Source of the DNA: Sva-07 sp963752815
GTDB taxonomy: Bacteria > Actinomycetota > Acidimicrobiia > Acidimicrobiales > Ilumatobacteraceae
DNA: 64,000 nt
Reading direction: 5' to 3'
Assembly (NCBI GenBank): GCA_963752815.1
Contig: CAVVZI010000015.1
Span: 558,001 to 622,000, forward strand
Shown: piece after piece, positions 1 through 9,333 of the stretch
Layout of the letters: each line of letters opens with the position of its first letter
Position numbering within the stretch: the stretch's first letter is position 1
Made by a program: the position numbers and the translations under genes
The notes under the pieces: generated by a model
What the model was told of the DNA's origin: nothing
What the model saw: the letters and a program-made list of their open reading frames with translations, nothing else
Databases searched by the model: none

Positions 1-1
1 G

Positions 2-916
2 CTGGCCGTGTGGTCGCTGTTCGATCTGGCGCGGCGACGCCTCGGCAATCGGTCCGACGCAGGGCTGCTCGCGGCGATCCTCGCACTGACACCGGTGTTT
101 CTCGTCGCTGCCTCGACGAGCCATGACTACATCTACGGCTTGGCGTTGTTCCTCGCCGGCTGGAACGCCCAGGAGCGGGGCCGCGATCAGCGGCTCGTGG
201 CCGTCATCCTCGCGATGGCGACCCTGGGCCGATTCTCCTACGTTCCGCTCGGTTTGGTCGTGCTCCTCGCCGGTCCGCCGCCGCGAGGACGACGCGATCG
301 AACGGTCAGTTCGGCGGTGTACGCGCTCGTGATCGCGGTCGGGTATTTGCCGGCCTACCTCAGCGCGAACGGGTCGTTCAGCATCTTCACCGCCGACCGC
401 CCGACCGGTCAGGGAATCGTCGGCATCATCGGCAGGGCCGTCGTCAAGCCGACGCTCATCTTCGGCGTCGTGGGAATGGCGCTGCTGGCGGTGGCCATCG
501 TCGTCGCGCTGGTTCGAGGCCGCTCCACGGGGAGCGGAATGTTGGGCGAGCGATGGTTGGTCGTGATGATCGCGATCAGCGCGCTGACGTGGGTGTGGAT
601 CCCGGTCGAACCGTCGTACCTGCTCCCCACCTTGGCGATCCTGCTCGTGTGGCTCGCCCGCACCGAGATCGTCCGGGCCGTCCGTCCGGTACTGGTCGTG
701 TGGCTGGTGACGCTCGTGTCGTTGGCATGGATCGAACCACACCTGTTCCGGTTCACCTACGCGCAATCCGACGATCCGTGTCCCGCCGACGAAGCGGTCG
801 ACTTCTCCTTCTCGCCGCACGTCACGCAGGGTCAACTGCTGAGCTATCCGGCCCTGATCGTCGACAACCGGCCGTGCAACGAACTTCGCCGCGCCGTCCA
901 GGGTGGAGGCGGGTGA
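2..916 (+). CDS. Polytopic membrane protein, 5' end outside the window
   Basis: About 300 residues are visible. At least seven hydrophobic segments alternate with short arginine-rich loops, and a soluble C-terminal tail holds two cysteines (DPCPAD and NRPCNE). The frame is open to the left edge, so the GTG at 8 is probably internal and the protein incomplete. The spacing of membrane segments recalls the C-terminal half of GT-C-type glycosyltransferases, but no catalytic motif is visible, so I give no function. It ends 38 bases before the tRNA-Leu gene, which lies on the other strand. Confidence 0.55.
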   Translation: MAVWSLFDLARRRLGNRSDAGLLAAILALTPVFLVAASTSHDYIYGLALFLAGWNAQERGRDQRLVAVILAMATLGRFSYVPLGLVVLLAGPPPRGRRDRTVSSAVYALVIAVGYLPAYLSANGSFSIFTADRPTGQGIVGIIGRAVVKPTLIFGVVGMALLAVAIVVALVRGRSTGSGMLGERWLVVMIAISALTWVWIPVEPSYLLPTLAILLVWLARTEIVRAVRPVLVVWLVTLVSLAWIEPHLFRFTYAQSDDPCPADEAVDFSFSPHVTQGQLLSYPALIVDNRPCNELRRAVQGGGG

Positions 917-953
917 CCCCGCGGAAATCCCCCGCACAGCAAGGGATCTCTCG

Positions 954-1036
954 TGCGCGAGGGGGGACTTGAACCCCCACGCCCTTTCGGACACCAGCAC
1001 CTGAAGCTGACGCGTCTGCCATTCCGCCACTCGCGC
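954..1036 (-). tRNA. tRNA-Leu (anticodon CAG)
   Basis: On the minus strand the sequence folds as an 83-nt class II tRNA. The acceptor arms are GCGCGAG and CTCGCGC with discriminator A. The anticodon stem CAGC/GCTG encloses loop TTCAGGT, giving anticodon CAG. A long variable arm (TGTCCGAAAGGGCG region) and the T arm GGGGGTTCAAGTCCCCC follow. CCA is not encoded. The tRNA lies upstream of fhaA, as I recall for leuT in Mycobacterium tuberculosis. Confidence 0.96.
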
Positions 1037-1095
1037 AAAGTGGAGAGCGAAACGCTAGCGCAGTGTTGCCGCGATCCCCACTCTCCATTCGTCCG

Positions 1096-1147
1096 CGTTC
1101 TCGTGAACTTCTTGCGCTCGCGGGTGCGCAAGAAGTTCACGAGAACG
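1096..1147. repeat. Dispersed palindromic repeat, copy 1
   Basis: Two perfect 22-nt inverted arms (1096-1117 and 1126-1147) flank the 8-nt loop TCGCGGGT. The 50 bases 1097-1146 are identical to those at 30685-30734, and a close relative lies at 29417-29468. It sits between the 5' end of the tRNA-Leu gene and fhaA, so it is not simply a terminator for either. Confidence 0.9.
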
Positions 1148-1202
1148 GAAGGAACGGGCGACGGGGCGGGGTGGAAATCGGCCACTAGCCTCGCGATCCA
1201 CC

Positions 1203-1865
1203 ATGGGATTGCAATCAATCGAGCGACGCCTGGAGCGTATGGTCGACGGTGTGTTCACTCGTCGCTCCCAGGGTTCGATCCGCCCGATCGAGTTGGGTCG
1301 CCGTCTCGTGCGCGAGATGGACGACCACCGGTCCGTCGATGTCAAGGGCCGCCGCATCGTGCCCAACGACTTCACGATCGTGCTGAGCCCGGCCGATCGT
1401 GACGGGTTCGGCGACATCGAGGTCACCCTCACCACCGAACTCGCCGAAGCCGCCAAGGAGTACGCCCGCGAGGAGGGCTACCACTTCATGGGCCCGGTCG
1501 CCGTCCGGCTCAGCGCCGAGGACAAGATGAAGAACGGCCGCTTCACCGTGACGTCCCTGCTCAAGCAGGGTGACGGCGGGTCGTCGATGGCGTCGATCGT
1601 GCTCCCGTCCGGCCAGCGGATCGGCCTCAACCAGGGCACCGTCACCGTCGGCCGCCTCCCCGAATGCACGATCTCGATCAACGACAGCAACATCAGCCGC
1701 AAGCACGCCGAGATGCGCCAGTCGGCCGGCGAGTACGTCGTGATCGACCTGAATTCGACGAATGGCACACTCGTCAACGGGATACGAATCACCGGTCAGC
1801 AGCGTCTGAACGAAGGCGACATCATCAGTTTCGGCTCGACCCACGTCCGGTTCGAGGCGTCCTGA
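1203..1865 (+). CDS. fhaA: FhaA-like protein (DUF3662 plus FHA domain)
   Basis: A 220-residue cytoplasmic protein. Residues 1-115 match the DUF3662 N-terminal domain of actinobacterial FhaA (MGLQSIERRLERMVDGVF start). Residues 130-217 form an FHA domain with its phosphothreonine-binding signature: G150-R151, S165-x-x-H168 and N187-G188. Mycobacterial FhaA is more than twice as long because of a long linker that is nearly absent here. FHA domains bind phosphothreonine, and in this setting the likely partners are PknB and its substrates in cell-wall synthesis. It is the first gene of the envelope-signalling operon; fhaB starts 40 bases downstream. Confidence 0.9.
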   Translation: MGLQSIERRLERMVDGVFTRRSQGSIRPIELGRRLVREMDDHRSVDVKGRRIVPNDFTIVLSPADRDGFGDIEVTLTTELAEAAKEYAREEGYHFMGPVAVRLSAEDKMKNGRFTVTSLLKQGDGGSSMASIVLPSGQRIGLNQGTVTVGRLPECTISINDSNISRKHAEMRQSAGEYVVIDLNSTNGTLVNGIRITGQQRLNEGDIISFGSTHVRFEAS

Positions 1866-1905
1866 CCGACACCGGGGCATTCGTCGCCCACGTCATCCGA
1901 TCCAC

Positions 1906-2454
1906 ATGACCGACCAAGTCCTCAACATCCTCAAGTTCGTACTCCTCGGACTGCTGTACCTGTTCTTCGCCCGCGTCCTGTGGGCCGTGTGGAGCGAGGT
2001 GCGCACGCCGGTGCGCCGCCAGCAGATCATCCATCCCCAGGGCACACCCGGCCAGGCGGTTCCACCGGCTTCGGCGACCACACCGATGGCGAGACCGGCC
2101 GACGACCCTCGGTCCTCGAAACGGGCGAAGAAGAAGGCGGCCAAGGGCTCCGGTGCGGGCAACGGTGCTTCACGGCTGGTCGTGCTGGAACCGGCGGCAC
2201 GCCGCGGACTGACGATCGCGATCACCGGCGAGATCACGCTCGGGCGCGACCCGGCGTGCACGATCGTGGTCGACGACGACGCCTACGTCTCGCAGATCCA
2301 CCTGCGGGTGTTCGACTACGACGGACAGCCGATGGTCGAGGATCTCGGCTCGACGAACGGCACGTACCACAACGGCGTGAAGCTGAACGGTGCGAAGCTG
2401 CTCCATCCGGGCGACCGCCTCCAGATCGGCACCACCGTGATCGAGGCGCAATGA
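1906..2454 (+). CDS. fhaB: FhaB/FipA-like membrane-anchored FHA protein
   Basis: A 182-residue protein with one N-terminal membrane helix (about residues 6-29) and a basic linker rich in K, R and A (about 65-85). A C-terminal FHA domain spans about residues 92-180, with the conserved GR (113-114), S129-x-x-H132 and N151-G152. This matches FhaB/FipA of other actinobacteria, a PknB partner linked to septation and cell-wall assembly. It lies between fhaA and the PP2C phosphatase gene, which begins 18 bases after its stop, so cotranscription is expected. Confidence 0.9.
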   Translation: MTDQVLNILKFVLLGLLYLFFARVLWAVWSEVRTPVRRQQIIHPQGTPGQAVPPASATTPMARPADDPRSSKRAKKKAAKGSGAGNGASRLVVLEPAARRGLTIAITGEITLGRDPACTIVVDDDAYVSQIHLRVFDYDGQPMVEDLGSTNGTYHNGVKLNGAKLLHPGDRLQIGTTVIEAQ

Positions 2455-2472
2455 CGAGCCGGGTGGTGGGCA

Positions 2473-3954
2473 ATGGCTGAACTCCGGATCGGATCGGCCA
2501 CCGACAAGGGTCGCGTTCGGCCGGAGAACGAGGACAACCTCCTCGTCACCGGTACGGCGTTCGTCGTCGCGGACGGCATGGGTGGTCACGAGGCCGGCGA
2601 GGTCGCCAGCCAGATCGCCGTCGACGGCATCCGCCAACGCCTCGCCGAGATCGCCGCGTCCGGGGACTCCGCCGAACCGGTGGCCATCCTCCCCACCGCG
2701 AGCGAGTTCGTCAGCACGATCGCCAGCGCGAACACCGACATCTTCCGCGCCGCGGTCGCCAATCCCTCCCACCGCGGCATGGGCACCACGATCACGGCGA
2801 TCGCCGTCATCGCCGATCCGCTGGCGGGGCGCGGAGCACCGAACGTCGGCGACGCGGACGAAGCCGACGCTCCCGGCGACACCGAGGCTCCGACGCCGGG
2901 CAACGTCACACCGGTCAAGCCGGAGGTGCCGTCGGAAGCGCTCGTGCTCGCCAACGTCGGCGATTCGCGCACCTACCTGTTCCGCCACGACCGTCTGCGG
3001 CGTGTCACGGTCGATCACAGCTACGTCCAGGAGCTGGTGGCCACCGGGCACATCAGCGAGGACGAGGCCCGTGTCCATCCGCGGCGCAACATCATCACGC
3101 GGGCCCTCGGCATCGAGCCCGACGTGCGCGTCGACTGGTGGACCCTGCCCTTGATCCGCGGCGACCGCTTCGTGCTGTGCAGCGACGGTCTGGTCGACGA
3201 GGTGGCCGACACCGACATCACCACGATCCTGCTCGACACGCCCGATCCGCAAGAGGCCGCCGAAGCGCTCGTCGACGCGGCCAACGCCGCGGGCGGCCGC
3301 GACAACGTCACCGTGATCGTGGTGGACGTGCTCGACGGTGACGATCCACCCGATCCCACACTCGAGATCGACGTGGTGCCGGTCTGGGCCGACGCGGCCA
3401 CGCGCCCCACGCCCGCCGGTCCGTTCGCCCTCGATCCCGACGCTCCTGCCGACGCGACCGGACCCCTCGAGCGCACCGCCGTCGACGGGGACGAGGCGCC
3501 ATCGAAGCGGTCGGGCCTCGCCAAGTTCGCCATTGCGTTCGCCGCGGCGGCCGCCATCGTCGTCGCCGTGGTGGTCTTCTCCGCGTGGGCACGAGGCGGT
3601 TACTACGTCGCGTTCAACAGCGAGGGCGAGGCGATCGTCTACCGCGGCAAGGACGGCGGCGTGCTCTGGTTCGACCCGACCGCCCAGACCGCCGGCGGCC
3701 CGACGCGCGACGAGCTCGAGCCCGACCGTGCCGCGCAGATCGACGACCACGCACGGTTCGACTCCAAGGACGAGGCCGCCCAGTTCATCAGCGAGAGCGC
3801 GACGACCACCACGACAACCACGACGACGACATCGACGACCACGACGACGTTGCCACCCACGACGACGATCGACCCCACCGCGCCCATCGACCCGAACGCA
3901 ACAGGGGGCGGCGCGGCCGTACCGACCGGGGCCACGACCACCAGCACGCCATGA
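2473..3954 (+). CDS. pstP: PstP-like membrane PP2C serine/threonine phosphatase
   Basis: A 493-residue protein. The N-terminal PP2C domain (about 1-290) shows the metal-binding motifs E20-D21 and ADGMGGHE (D34), then NVGDSR, LCSDGLVDE and GGRDNVTVIV. An acidic, proline-rich insert of about 35 residues (near 120-155) interrupts the catalytic domain. A membrane helix at about 352-373 is followed by an extracellular part ending in a threonine-rich tail. The family reverses PknB phosphorylation of cell-division and envelope proteins. Its stop overlaps the rodA start as ATGA, implying translational coupling. Confidence 0.92.
   Translation: MAELRIGSATDKGRVRPENEDNLLVTGTAFVVADGMGGHEAGEVASQIAVDGIRQRLAEIAASGDSAEPVAILPTASEFVSTIASANTDIFRAAVANPSHRGMGTTITAIAVIADPLAGRGAPNVGDADEADAPGDTEAPTPGNVTPVKPEVPSEALVLANVGDSRTYLFRHDRLRRVTVDHSYVQELVATGHISEDEARVHPRRNIITRALGIEPDVRVDWWTLPLIRGDRFVLCSDGLVDEVADTDITTILLDTPDPQEAAEALVDAANAAGGRDNVTVIVVDVLDGDDPPDPTLEIDVVPVWADAATRPTPAGPFALDPDAPADATGPLERTAVDGDEAPSKRSGLAKFAIAFAAAAAIVVAVVVFSAWARGGYYVAFNSEGEAIVYRGKDGGVLWFDPTAQTAGGPTRDELEPDRAAQIDDHARFDSKDEAAQFISESATTTTTTTTTTSTTTTTLPPTTTIDPTAPIDPNATGGGAAVPTGATTTSTP
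3797..3870 (+). repeat. ACG/ACC triplet low-complexity tract
   Basis: A run of ACG and ACC codons within pstP encodes about 20 threonines in the extracellular C-terminal tail. It is a coding microsatellite-like tract and could vary in length. Confidence 0.7.
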
Positions 3955-5397
3955 CCGTCGCCGACGAGTTCGCCGCCGGCCGAGATCGCGCGTACTCGCC
4001 GTTCGCCCAACGGCGGCGCAACACCGAGCTGACGCTGCTGGTGATGGCGGCGCTCATCACCGGCTCCGCGTACACGATCACGGCGCTCGGGCACGAACGC
4101 CGAGATCCCACCGGGAATCGGCGTCTTCGTCGCCATCCTCATGGGCCTGCTCCTGTGCGCGCACATCGTCGTGCGCCTCGTCGCCCGAGGGGCCGACGGC
4201 ACGATGCTGCCCCTCGCCGCACTGCTCCACGGCATCGGCTTCGTGATGATCACCCGCCTCGACGACCGGCTCGCCGGGCTCCAGGCCACCTGGAGCATCG
4301 TGGCCATCGGCGTGTTCATCGGAACGTTGCTCGTCGTCCAACGCGCCGCCGACCTCGCCCGCTACCGGTGGTTGTTCTTCGTCGCCGGCGCCGGCCTGCT
4401 GATGCTCCCACTCGTTCCGGGCCTCGGCCGCAACATCAACGGGGCGAGGATCTGGGTCAGTCTCGGACCGATCAACTTCCAGCCGGGTGAGTTCGCCAAG
4501 ATCGCGCTCGCCATCTTCTTCGCGGCCTATCTCGCCGAGCGCCGCGAGCTGATCGCGGCATCCACGTGGAAGGTCGGACCGCTGCACCTGCCCGAACCCC
4601 GCTATCTGGCGCCGATCGTGCTGGCGTGGGGATTCGCCGTCGTCGTGATGGTGGCGCAGAAGGACCTCGGCTCGTCGCTGCTGTTCTTCACGCTCTTCGT
4701 CGTGATGCTGTGGGTCGCCACCGAGCGCGTCGCCTACCTGTTGATCGGCCTCGTCATGTTCGCCGGCGCCGCGTACTTCTCGTGGACCCAGTTCGGACAC
4801 GTCCAGACCCGGGTCGACATCTGGCTCGACCCGTGGGCCGACCCGCTCGGCAAGGGCTACCAGATCATCCAGTCGCTCTACGGGCTGGCCGACGGAGGCC
4901 TGACCGGCACCGGCCTCGGCCGCGGCAACCCGGGTCAGGTACCCGAGGCCCAGAACGACTTCATCTTCTCCTCGATCGGTGAGGAGATGGGTCTCATCGG
5001 TGCTTCGAGCGTGCTGATGGCCTACCTCCTGCTCGTCGGCGCCGGGCTGCGTACCGCATTGCGCACCGAGCGCACGTTCGAGAAGTTGCTCGCCGTCGGC
5101 CTCACGACGATCGTCGGCTTCCAGGCGTTCATCATCATCGGCGGCGTGATCAAGGTGGTGCCGCTCACCGGCATCACGCTGCCGTTCGTGAGCTACGGCG
5201 GTTCGTCGCTCGTCGCCAACTACGTCCTGATCGCCCTGCTGATCCGGTTGTCCGACTCGTCGGCCCGACGCCTCGGTGAACTTCCGGACGACCCGACGCC
5301 GGGCGAGCGCTGGCAGGCCTGGCGGCTGTCCCGGCAGGTCCGCCGAGCGACGCGCAAGGGCCTGCCCGTCCCCGTCGTGGCGGGAGCGAAGCCGTGA
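3951..5397 (+). CDS. rodA: RodA/FtsW-type SEDS peptidoglycan polymerase (apparent +1 frameshift)
   Basis: A SEDS-family membrane glycosyltransferase of about 481 residues after repair. The start ATG at 3951 overlaps the pstP stop and gives MTVADEFAAGRDRAYSPFAQ and a first membrane helix. That frame is lost near the GGG at 4089-4091 and continues one base later (TNAEIPPGIGVFVA...). Removing one G restores a continuous protein. Family motifs include GRNINGARIWV, FQPGEFAKIAL, a large periplasmic loop and the C-terminal GITLPFVSYGGSS. It would polymerise lipid II together with the adjacent class B transpeptidase, whose GTG overlaps this stop (GTGA). Confidence 0.9.
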
Positions 5398-7007
5398 ACC
5401 GGCAGATCCGGCAACTGGCCGTTGGGTTGATCGCGTGTTACGTCGTGCTGTTCGTCGCGCTCAACTACTGGCAGGTCGGCCGCAAGCAGGAACTCGACGC
5501 GCAGTTCGACAACACACGGCAGGTGTTGCGCGAGTTCAACAAGCCGCGTGGCCCGATCGTGTCCGCCGACGGCGTCGTCGCGGCGGTCTCGTTCCCCACC
5601 GACGACGCCGTCGTCAAGTACCGGCGCGAGTACCCGACCGGCGACCTCCTGTCCGAGGTGACCGGCTACTTCACGTACGCCTTCGGCGCCACCAAGGTCG
5701 AGCGGTTCTACGGCGACGTGCTCACCGGATCGACGGCCGAGCAACAGGTCCGCGGCCTCGGCGACCTCCTCGAGGGCAACATCGACAACGCCGGCACCGT
5801 GCAGTTGGCGCTGCGGGCGGACGCCCAGCAGGTCGCCAAGTTCCTCCTCGGCGGACGCACCGGGTCGATCGTGGTGATGGAGCCGGCGACGGGCGCGGTG
5901 CGGGTGATGTACAGCAACCCGAGCTACGACCCGAACACGTTCGTGAACGCCGAGTTCGAGGCCGCGCAGCAGGCGATCACCGACCTCCAGAACGCTCCCG
6001 GCAACCCGCTGCTGTCGAACGCGTACCAGGACCGGTTCATGCCCGGCTCGACGTTCAAGGTGATCACGACCGGCATCGGCCTCGAGAACGGAGCGCTCAC
6101 GCTCGAGTCGCAGTTCCCCGACGAGAGCGAGTGGGTCCCGCCCCAGACGAACGACCCGATCCAGAACTACAACCGCAGCACCTGCGGTGGCGATCTCGCG
6201 GAGGTGTTCGCCCGCAGCTGCAACATCCCGTTCGCCAAGACGGCGATCGCCATGGGGCCAGAGGCATTCCTCGCGGGCGCCTCGGCCTGGGGCATCGGAG
6301 AGGAGATCCCCCTCGACATCGGCGGGGCCGCCGCCAGCTCGCTCGGCGACACCGGCGACCTGGCCCACGAACTGCCGCTCCTCGGCATCCGCGGCTTCGG
6401 CCAGAGCGAGACCCAGATGGTCCCGTTGCACATGGCGATGGTGGCGTCGACGGTCGCCAACGGCGGCCAGATGATGGCCCCGTACGTCGTCGAAACGACG
6501 TACGACCGGTCGGGCCGCGTGCTCGAACAGCGCCAACCGAGCGTCTGGAAGACACCGATCTCGGCCGCCACGGCGGCGATCGAGACGCAGCTGATGATCG
6601 GCGTCGCCGAGCGGGGAACGGCCAGCTGCTGCATCGCGCTCGAGGGCGGCATCCCGGTCGCCGCGAAGACCGGCACGGCCCAGCTCGGCATCGAGTCGCA
6701 GCCCGGCCTGTCGCACGCCTGGATCATCGCCTTCGCCCCAGCCGACGCACCGCAGTACGCGATCGCGGTCACGCTGACGAACGTCGAGGAGACCGCCGAC
6801 GCGGCCGTCACGGGCGGCCGGTACGCCGGCCCGATCGCCAAGGCGATGCTCGACTACCTGCTCACGGGTGACGGCTCGACGGTGCCGCTCGGCGCCGGCA
6901 CCCTGCCCGCCACACCGGCCGCGGGAACAGCCGATCCGAGCGTCACGCCGTCGACCGCGCCGCCCGCCACGGGCGTGGCCCCTGACACAACCGCGGTTGG
7001 GGGGTGA
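5394..7007 (+). CDS. pbpA: PbpA-like class B penicillin-binding protein
   Basis: A 537-residue peptidoglycan transpeptidase with an N-terminal membrane anchor (about 6-27). The active-site triad is visible: S219-T-F-K222, S275-C-N277 and K425-T-G. The linker domain resembles mycobacterial PbpA/PBP2-type proteins. A Pro/Thr/Ala-rich tail follows the transpeptidase domain. The GTG start overlaps the rodA stop, and the stop overlaps the GTG proposed for pknB, so the three genes are probably translationally coupled. It acts at the outer face of the membrane as the cognate partner of the SEDS protein. Confidence 0.93.
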   Translation: MNRQIRQLAVGLIACYVVLFVALNYWQVGRKQELDAQFDNTRQVLREFNKPRGPIVSADGVVAAVSFPTDDAVVKYRREYPTGDLLSEVTGYFTYAFGATKVERFYGDVLTGSTAEQQVRGLGDLLEGNIDNAGTVQLALRADAQQVAKFLLGGRTGSIVVMEPATGAVRVMYSNPSYDPNTFVNAEFEAAQQAITDLQNAPGNPLLSNAYQDRFMPGSTFKVITTGIGLENGALTLESQFPDESEWVPPQTNDPIQNYNRSTCGGDLAEVFARSCNIPFAKTAIAMGPEAFLAGASAWGIGEEIPLDIGGAAASSLGDTGDLAHELPLLGIRGFGQSETQMVPLHMAMVASTVANGGQMMAPYVVETTYDRSGRVLEQRQPSVWKTPISAATAAIETQLMIGVAERGTASCCIALEGGIPVAAKTGTAQLGIESQPGLSHAWIIAFAPADAPQYAIAVTLTNVEETADAAVTGGRYAGPIAKAMLDYLLTGDGSTVPLGAGTLPATPAAGTADPSVTPSTAPPATGVAPDTTAVGG

Positions 7008-9232
7008 CGGACGGTGTCGCCGATCCCATCGCTAGCCTTGTCCGGCGCCACGAACCGCGGTTCGTGTGCTCGAGAGGAATGCGGAATTTCCCTGTGACGA
7101 ACAACGGCGAGGCGACGGTCATCAATGACCGATATCAGATCCACAAGCGGATCGGGCGCGGCGGCATGGCCGACGTGTTCTCCGCGCGCGACCTGCTGCT
7201 CGACCGCCAGGTAGCGATCAAGGTCCTCTTCCCCGAGTTCGCCACCGACGCCAACTTCGTCGAGCGCTTCCGCCGCGAAGCCCAATCGGCAGCCAGCCTC
7301 TCGCATCCCAACATCGTCAGCGTGTACGACTGGGGGAAGTACGAGGGCACCTACTTCATCGCCATGGAAGAGGTGCAGGGCCGCACGCTCGCGGAGATCC
7401 TGACGACGAACAAGCAACTCACCGCCAAGCAGGCGGCCGAGATCGCCAGCGAAGTGGCCGCCGCCCTCGGCTTCGCCCACGACAATCATGTCGCCCACCG
7501 CGACATCAAGCCGGCGAACATCCTGATCGGCTCGAACGGCCAGGTGAAGGTCGCCGACTTCGGCATCGCCCGGGCGATGAATGCGCCCACCGAGGCCAAT
7601 CTCACGCAGGTCGGCTCGGTCATGGGCACGGCCACGTACTTCTCGCCCGAGCAGGCGCAGGGCGCGCAGCCCGACCCGCGCAGCGACCTGTACTCACTCG
7701 GCATCGTGATGTACGAGATGGTCGCCGGGCGTCCGCCGTTCACCGGCGAGAACCCGGTGAGCATCGCCTACAAGCAGGTGCACGACGCACCGCAGCCGCT
7801 CGTCCAGATCGTCGCCGACGTCCCTCGCGCGTACGAGGCAATCGTCGCCAAGCTGCTCGCCAAGGACCCGGCGATGCGCTACCCCACGGCCGGCGCGCTG
7901 CGCGACGACCTCCGCCGCTTCCGCAGCGACCAGCCGGTCGAGGCGCTGGTGGCGGCTCAGAACGCGCAGGGCCGAGCAGCAGGGGCCGCGGCCGCGGCGG
8001 GCGCGGTCGCCGGCGCCACCACGGTCAACCCGACGGCGGCGCCCACCACGGTCGGGCCGTCGATGCCGCCGCGCTCGGCCACGGTGCCGTCGACCGGGAT
8101 GATCGAGGCCGGTTACCCGACCGGCGCGTCCGCCGACGCGATGTACTACGACACCAACCAGTCGAAGACCGGTTGGTACGCGATCGCCGCGTTCCTCGCA
8201 CTCATCGTGCTCGTCGTCGGCGGGGTGCTGCTGTTCCAGGCGCTGAGCGGCAACGACAGCACCGACGAGCCGACCCAGTTCATCCTGGCGGACTACACCA
8301 ATCCCCCACAGCTGCTGGCCGACGTCACGGCCGATCTCGACTCGCTCGGCATCCGCTACGAGACGATCGCCGAGGAGAGCGCGGTCGTGCCGGTCGGTTT
8401 CGTGCATCGCACCGATCCGGTCGCCGGCACCGTGATCCTCGCCGACCAGACGGTGAAGGTGTATTTCAACCCTGATCCCCAGCTGGTGCCGGTGCCCGGT
8501 GTCGTCGGGCTGACCCTCGAGGCGGCCCGGCTGAAGCTCGAGGGCGAGGGTTTCAAGATCGGTGACATCACGATCGAGAAGACCGACGAAGTCGCCGAGA
8601 ACACGGTCATCAGCACCGATCCCGCCGCCGACACCCCGGCGTTGCAGGGCTCGACGGTCGCCATCGTCGTGGCCGGTCCGCCCGACAGCGTGCAGGTTCC
8701 CGGTCAGGTGGTCGGCATGACCGAGATCGACGCGCGGGCGCTGCTCGAGGCGCCTCCGTACCAGTTCACCGTCACGACTGCGGTGCAGTCGAGTTCGACG
8801 ATTCCGGAGGGGACGGTCATCGAGATCAACCCGGGGCCGGGCGCACTCGTGTTGATCGGGTCCGACGTCACCATCGTCGTCTCCACCGGACCCCAGCCGG
8901 TCAGCGTCCCGTCGGTCATCGGCCAGACCGAGGGTCGGGCCCGCAACTCCCTCACGAGCAGCGGCCTCGTCGTGCGCGTCACGTTCCAGGAAGTCCCTGC
9001 GGGGAGCCCCGACGACGGGCGCGTGATCGCCCAGAGCCTCCCGGCGGATTCGGTTGTCGAACCCGGCACCGAGATCACGATCACGGTCGCCCGGTCGGTG
9101 CAGGTGGCCCCCACGCCGCCGCCGACCACCGTCGAGCCGACCACGACGGTCCCGCCCACGACCGCGGCCCCGACCACCGTGGCACCCACCACGCTTCCTC
9201 CGACCACGCTCCCTCCGACCACGGTCCTCTGA
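7004..9232 (+). CDS. pknB: PknB-like serine/threonine protein kinase with PASTA repeats
   Basis: A 742-residue protein if the GTG at 7004 is used; a start at ATG 7079 or GTG 7094 fits the family equally well. The kinase domain has a glycine loop (GRGGMADVF), ATP-binding K73, catalytic D167 in HRDIKPAN, D185-FG, and a Thr-rich activation loop ending GTATYFSPEQ. A membrane helix (about 391-414) is followed by four extracellular PASTA domains (about 430-698) and a Pro/Thr-rich tail. PASTA kinases sense muropeptide or lipid II and control growth and division. Only one kinase is present here, whereas mycobacteria have PknA and PknB. Confidence 0.94.
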   Translation: MTDGVADPIASLVRRHEPRFVCSRGMRNFPVTNNGEATVINDRYQIHKRIGRGGMADVFSARDLLLDRQVAIKVLFPEFATDANFVERFRREAQSAASLSHPNIVSVYDWGKYEGTYFIAMEEVQGRTLAEILTTNKQLTAKQAAEIASEVAAALGFAHDNHVAHRDIKPANILIGSNGQVKVADFGIARAMNAPTEANLTQVGSVMGTATYFSPEQAQGAQPDPRSDLYSLGIVMYEMVAGRPPFTGENPVSIAYKQVHDAPQPLVQIVADVPRAYEAIVAKLLAKDPAMRYPTAGALRDDLRRFRSDQPVEALVAAQNAQGRAAGAAAAAGAVAGATTVNPTAAPTTVGPSMPPRSATVPSTGMIEAGYPTGASADAMYYDTNQSKTGWYAIAAFLALIVLVVGGVLLFQALSGNDSTDEPTQFILADYTNPPQLLADVTADLDSLGIRYETIAEESAVVPVGFVHRTDPVAGTVILADQTVKVYFNPDPQLVPVPGVVGLTLEAARLKLEGEGFKIGDITIEKTDEVAENTVISTDPAADTPALQGSTVAIVVAGPPDSVQVPGQVVGMTEIDARALLEAPPYQFTVTTAVQSSSTIPEGTVIEINPGPGALVLIGSDVTIVVSTGPQPVSVPSVIGQTEGRARNSLTSSGLVVRVTFQEVPAGSPDDGRVIAQSLPADSVVEPGTEITITVARSVQVAPTPPPTTVEPTTTVPPTTAAPTTVAPTTLPPTTLPPTTVL

Positions 9233-9239
9233 TCAGGCC

Positions 9240-9324
9240 GCCCCGTCCGGGGCGATTCGGTTCGTTCGGGGACGGGGCCGAAACGAACGAACCGGTTCGT
9301 TCGGGGACGGGGCCGAAACGAACC
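9240..9324. terminator. GC hairpin plus two tandem 30-bp palindromic units
   Basis: A short hairpin CGCCCC-GTCC-GGGGCG (9240-9253) is followed by two identical 30-nt units at 9259-9288 and 9294-9323. Each is an imperfect palindrome beginning GGTTCGTTCGG and ending CCGAAACGAAC. They lie between the convergent pknB and pabA genes, where a bidirectional terminator is expected. There is no T tract, so rho-independent termination is uncertain. Confidence 0.55.
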
Positions 9325-9333
9325 GAGTCGCGC

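Noticed and set aside
1041..1087. TGGAGAG/CTCTCCA inverted repeat upstream of the tRNA-Leu gene
   Set aside because: Seven-base arms 33 bp apart are close to chance expectation in this region, and no function is supported.
2170..3750. Long minus-strand open frame of 526 codons
   Set aside because: It is antisense to fhaB and pstP, has no family motif and shows the Arg/Gly/Val/Asp composition typical of shadow frames in high-GC DNA. The same applies to the minus-strand frame at 5220-6716.
4089..4100. Programmed frameshift in rodA
   Set aside because: There is no slippery heptamer with a downstream structure that I can recognise, and the same kind of one-base insertion occurs in many unrelated genes of the window.
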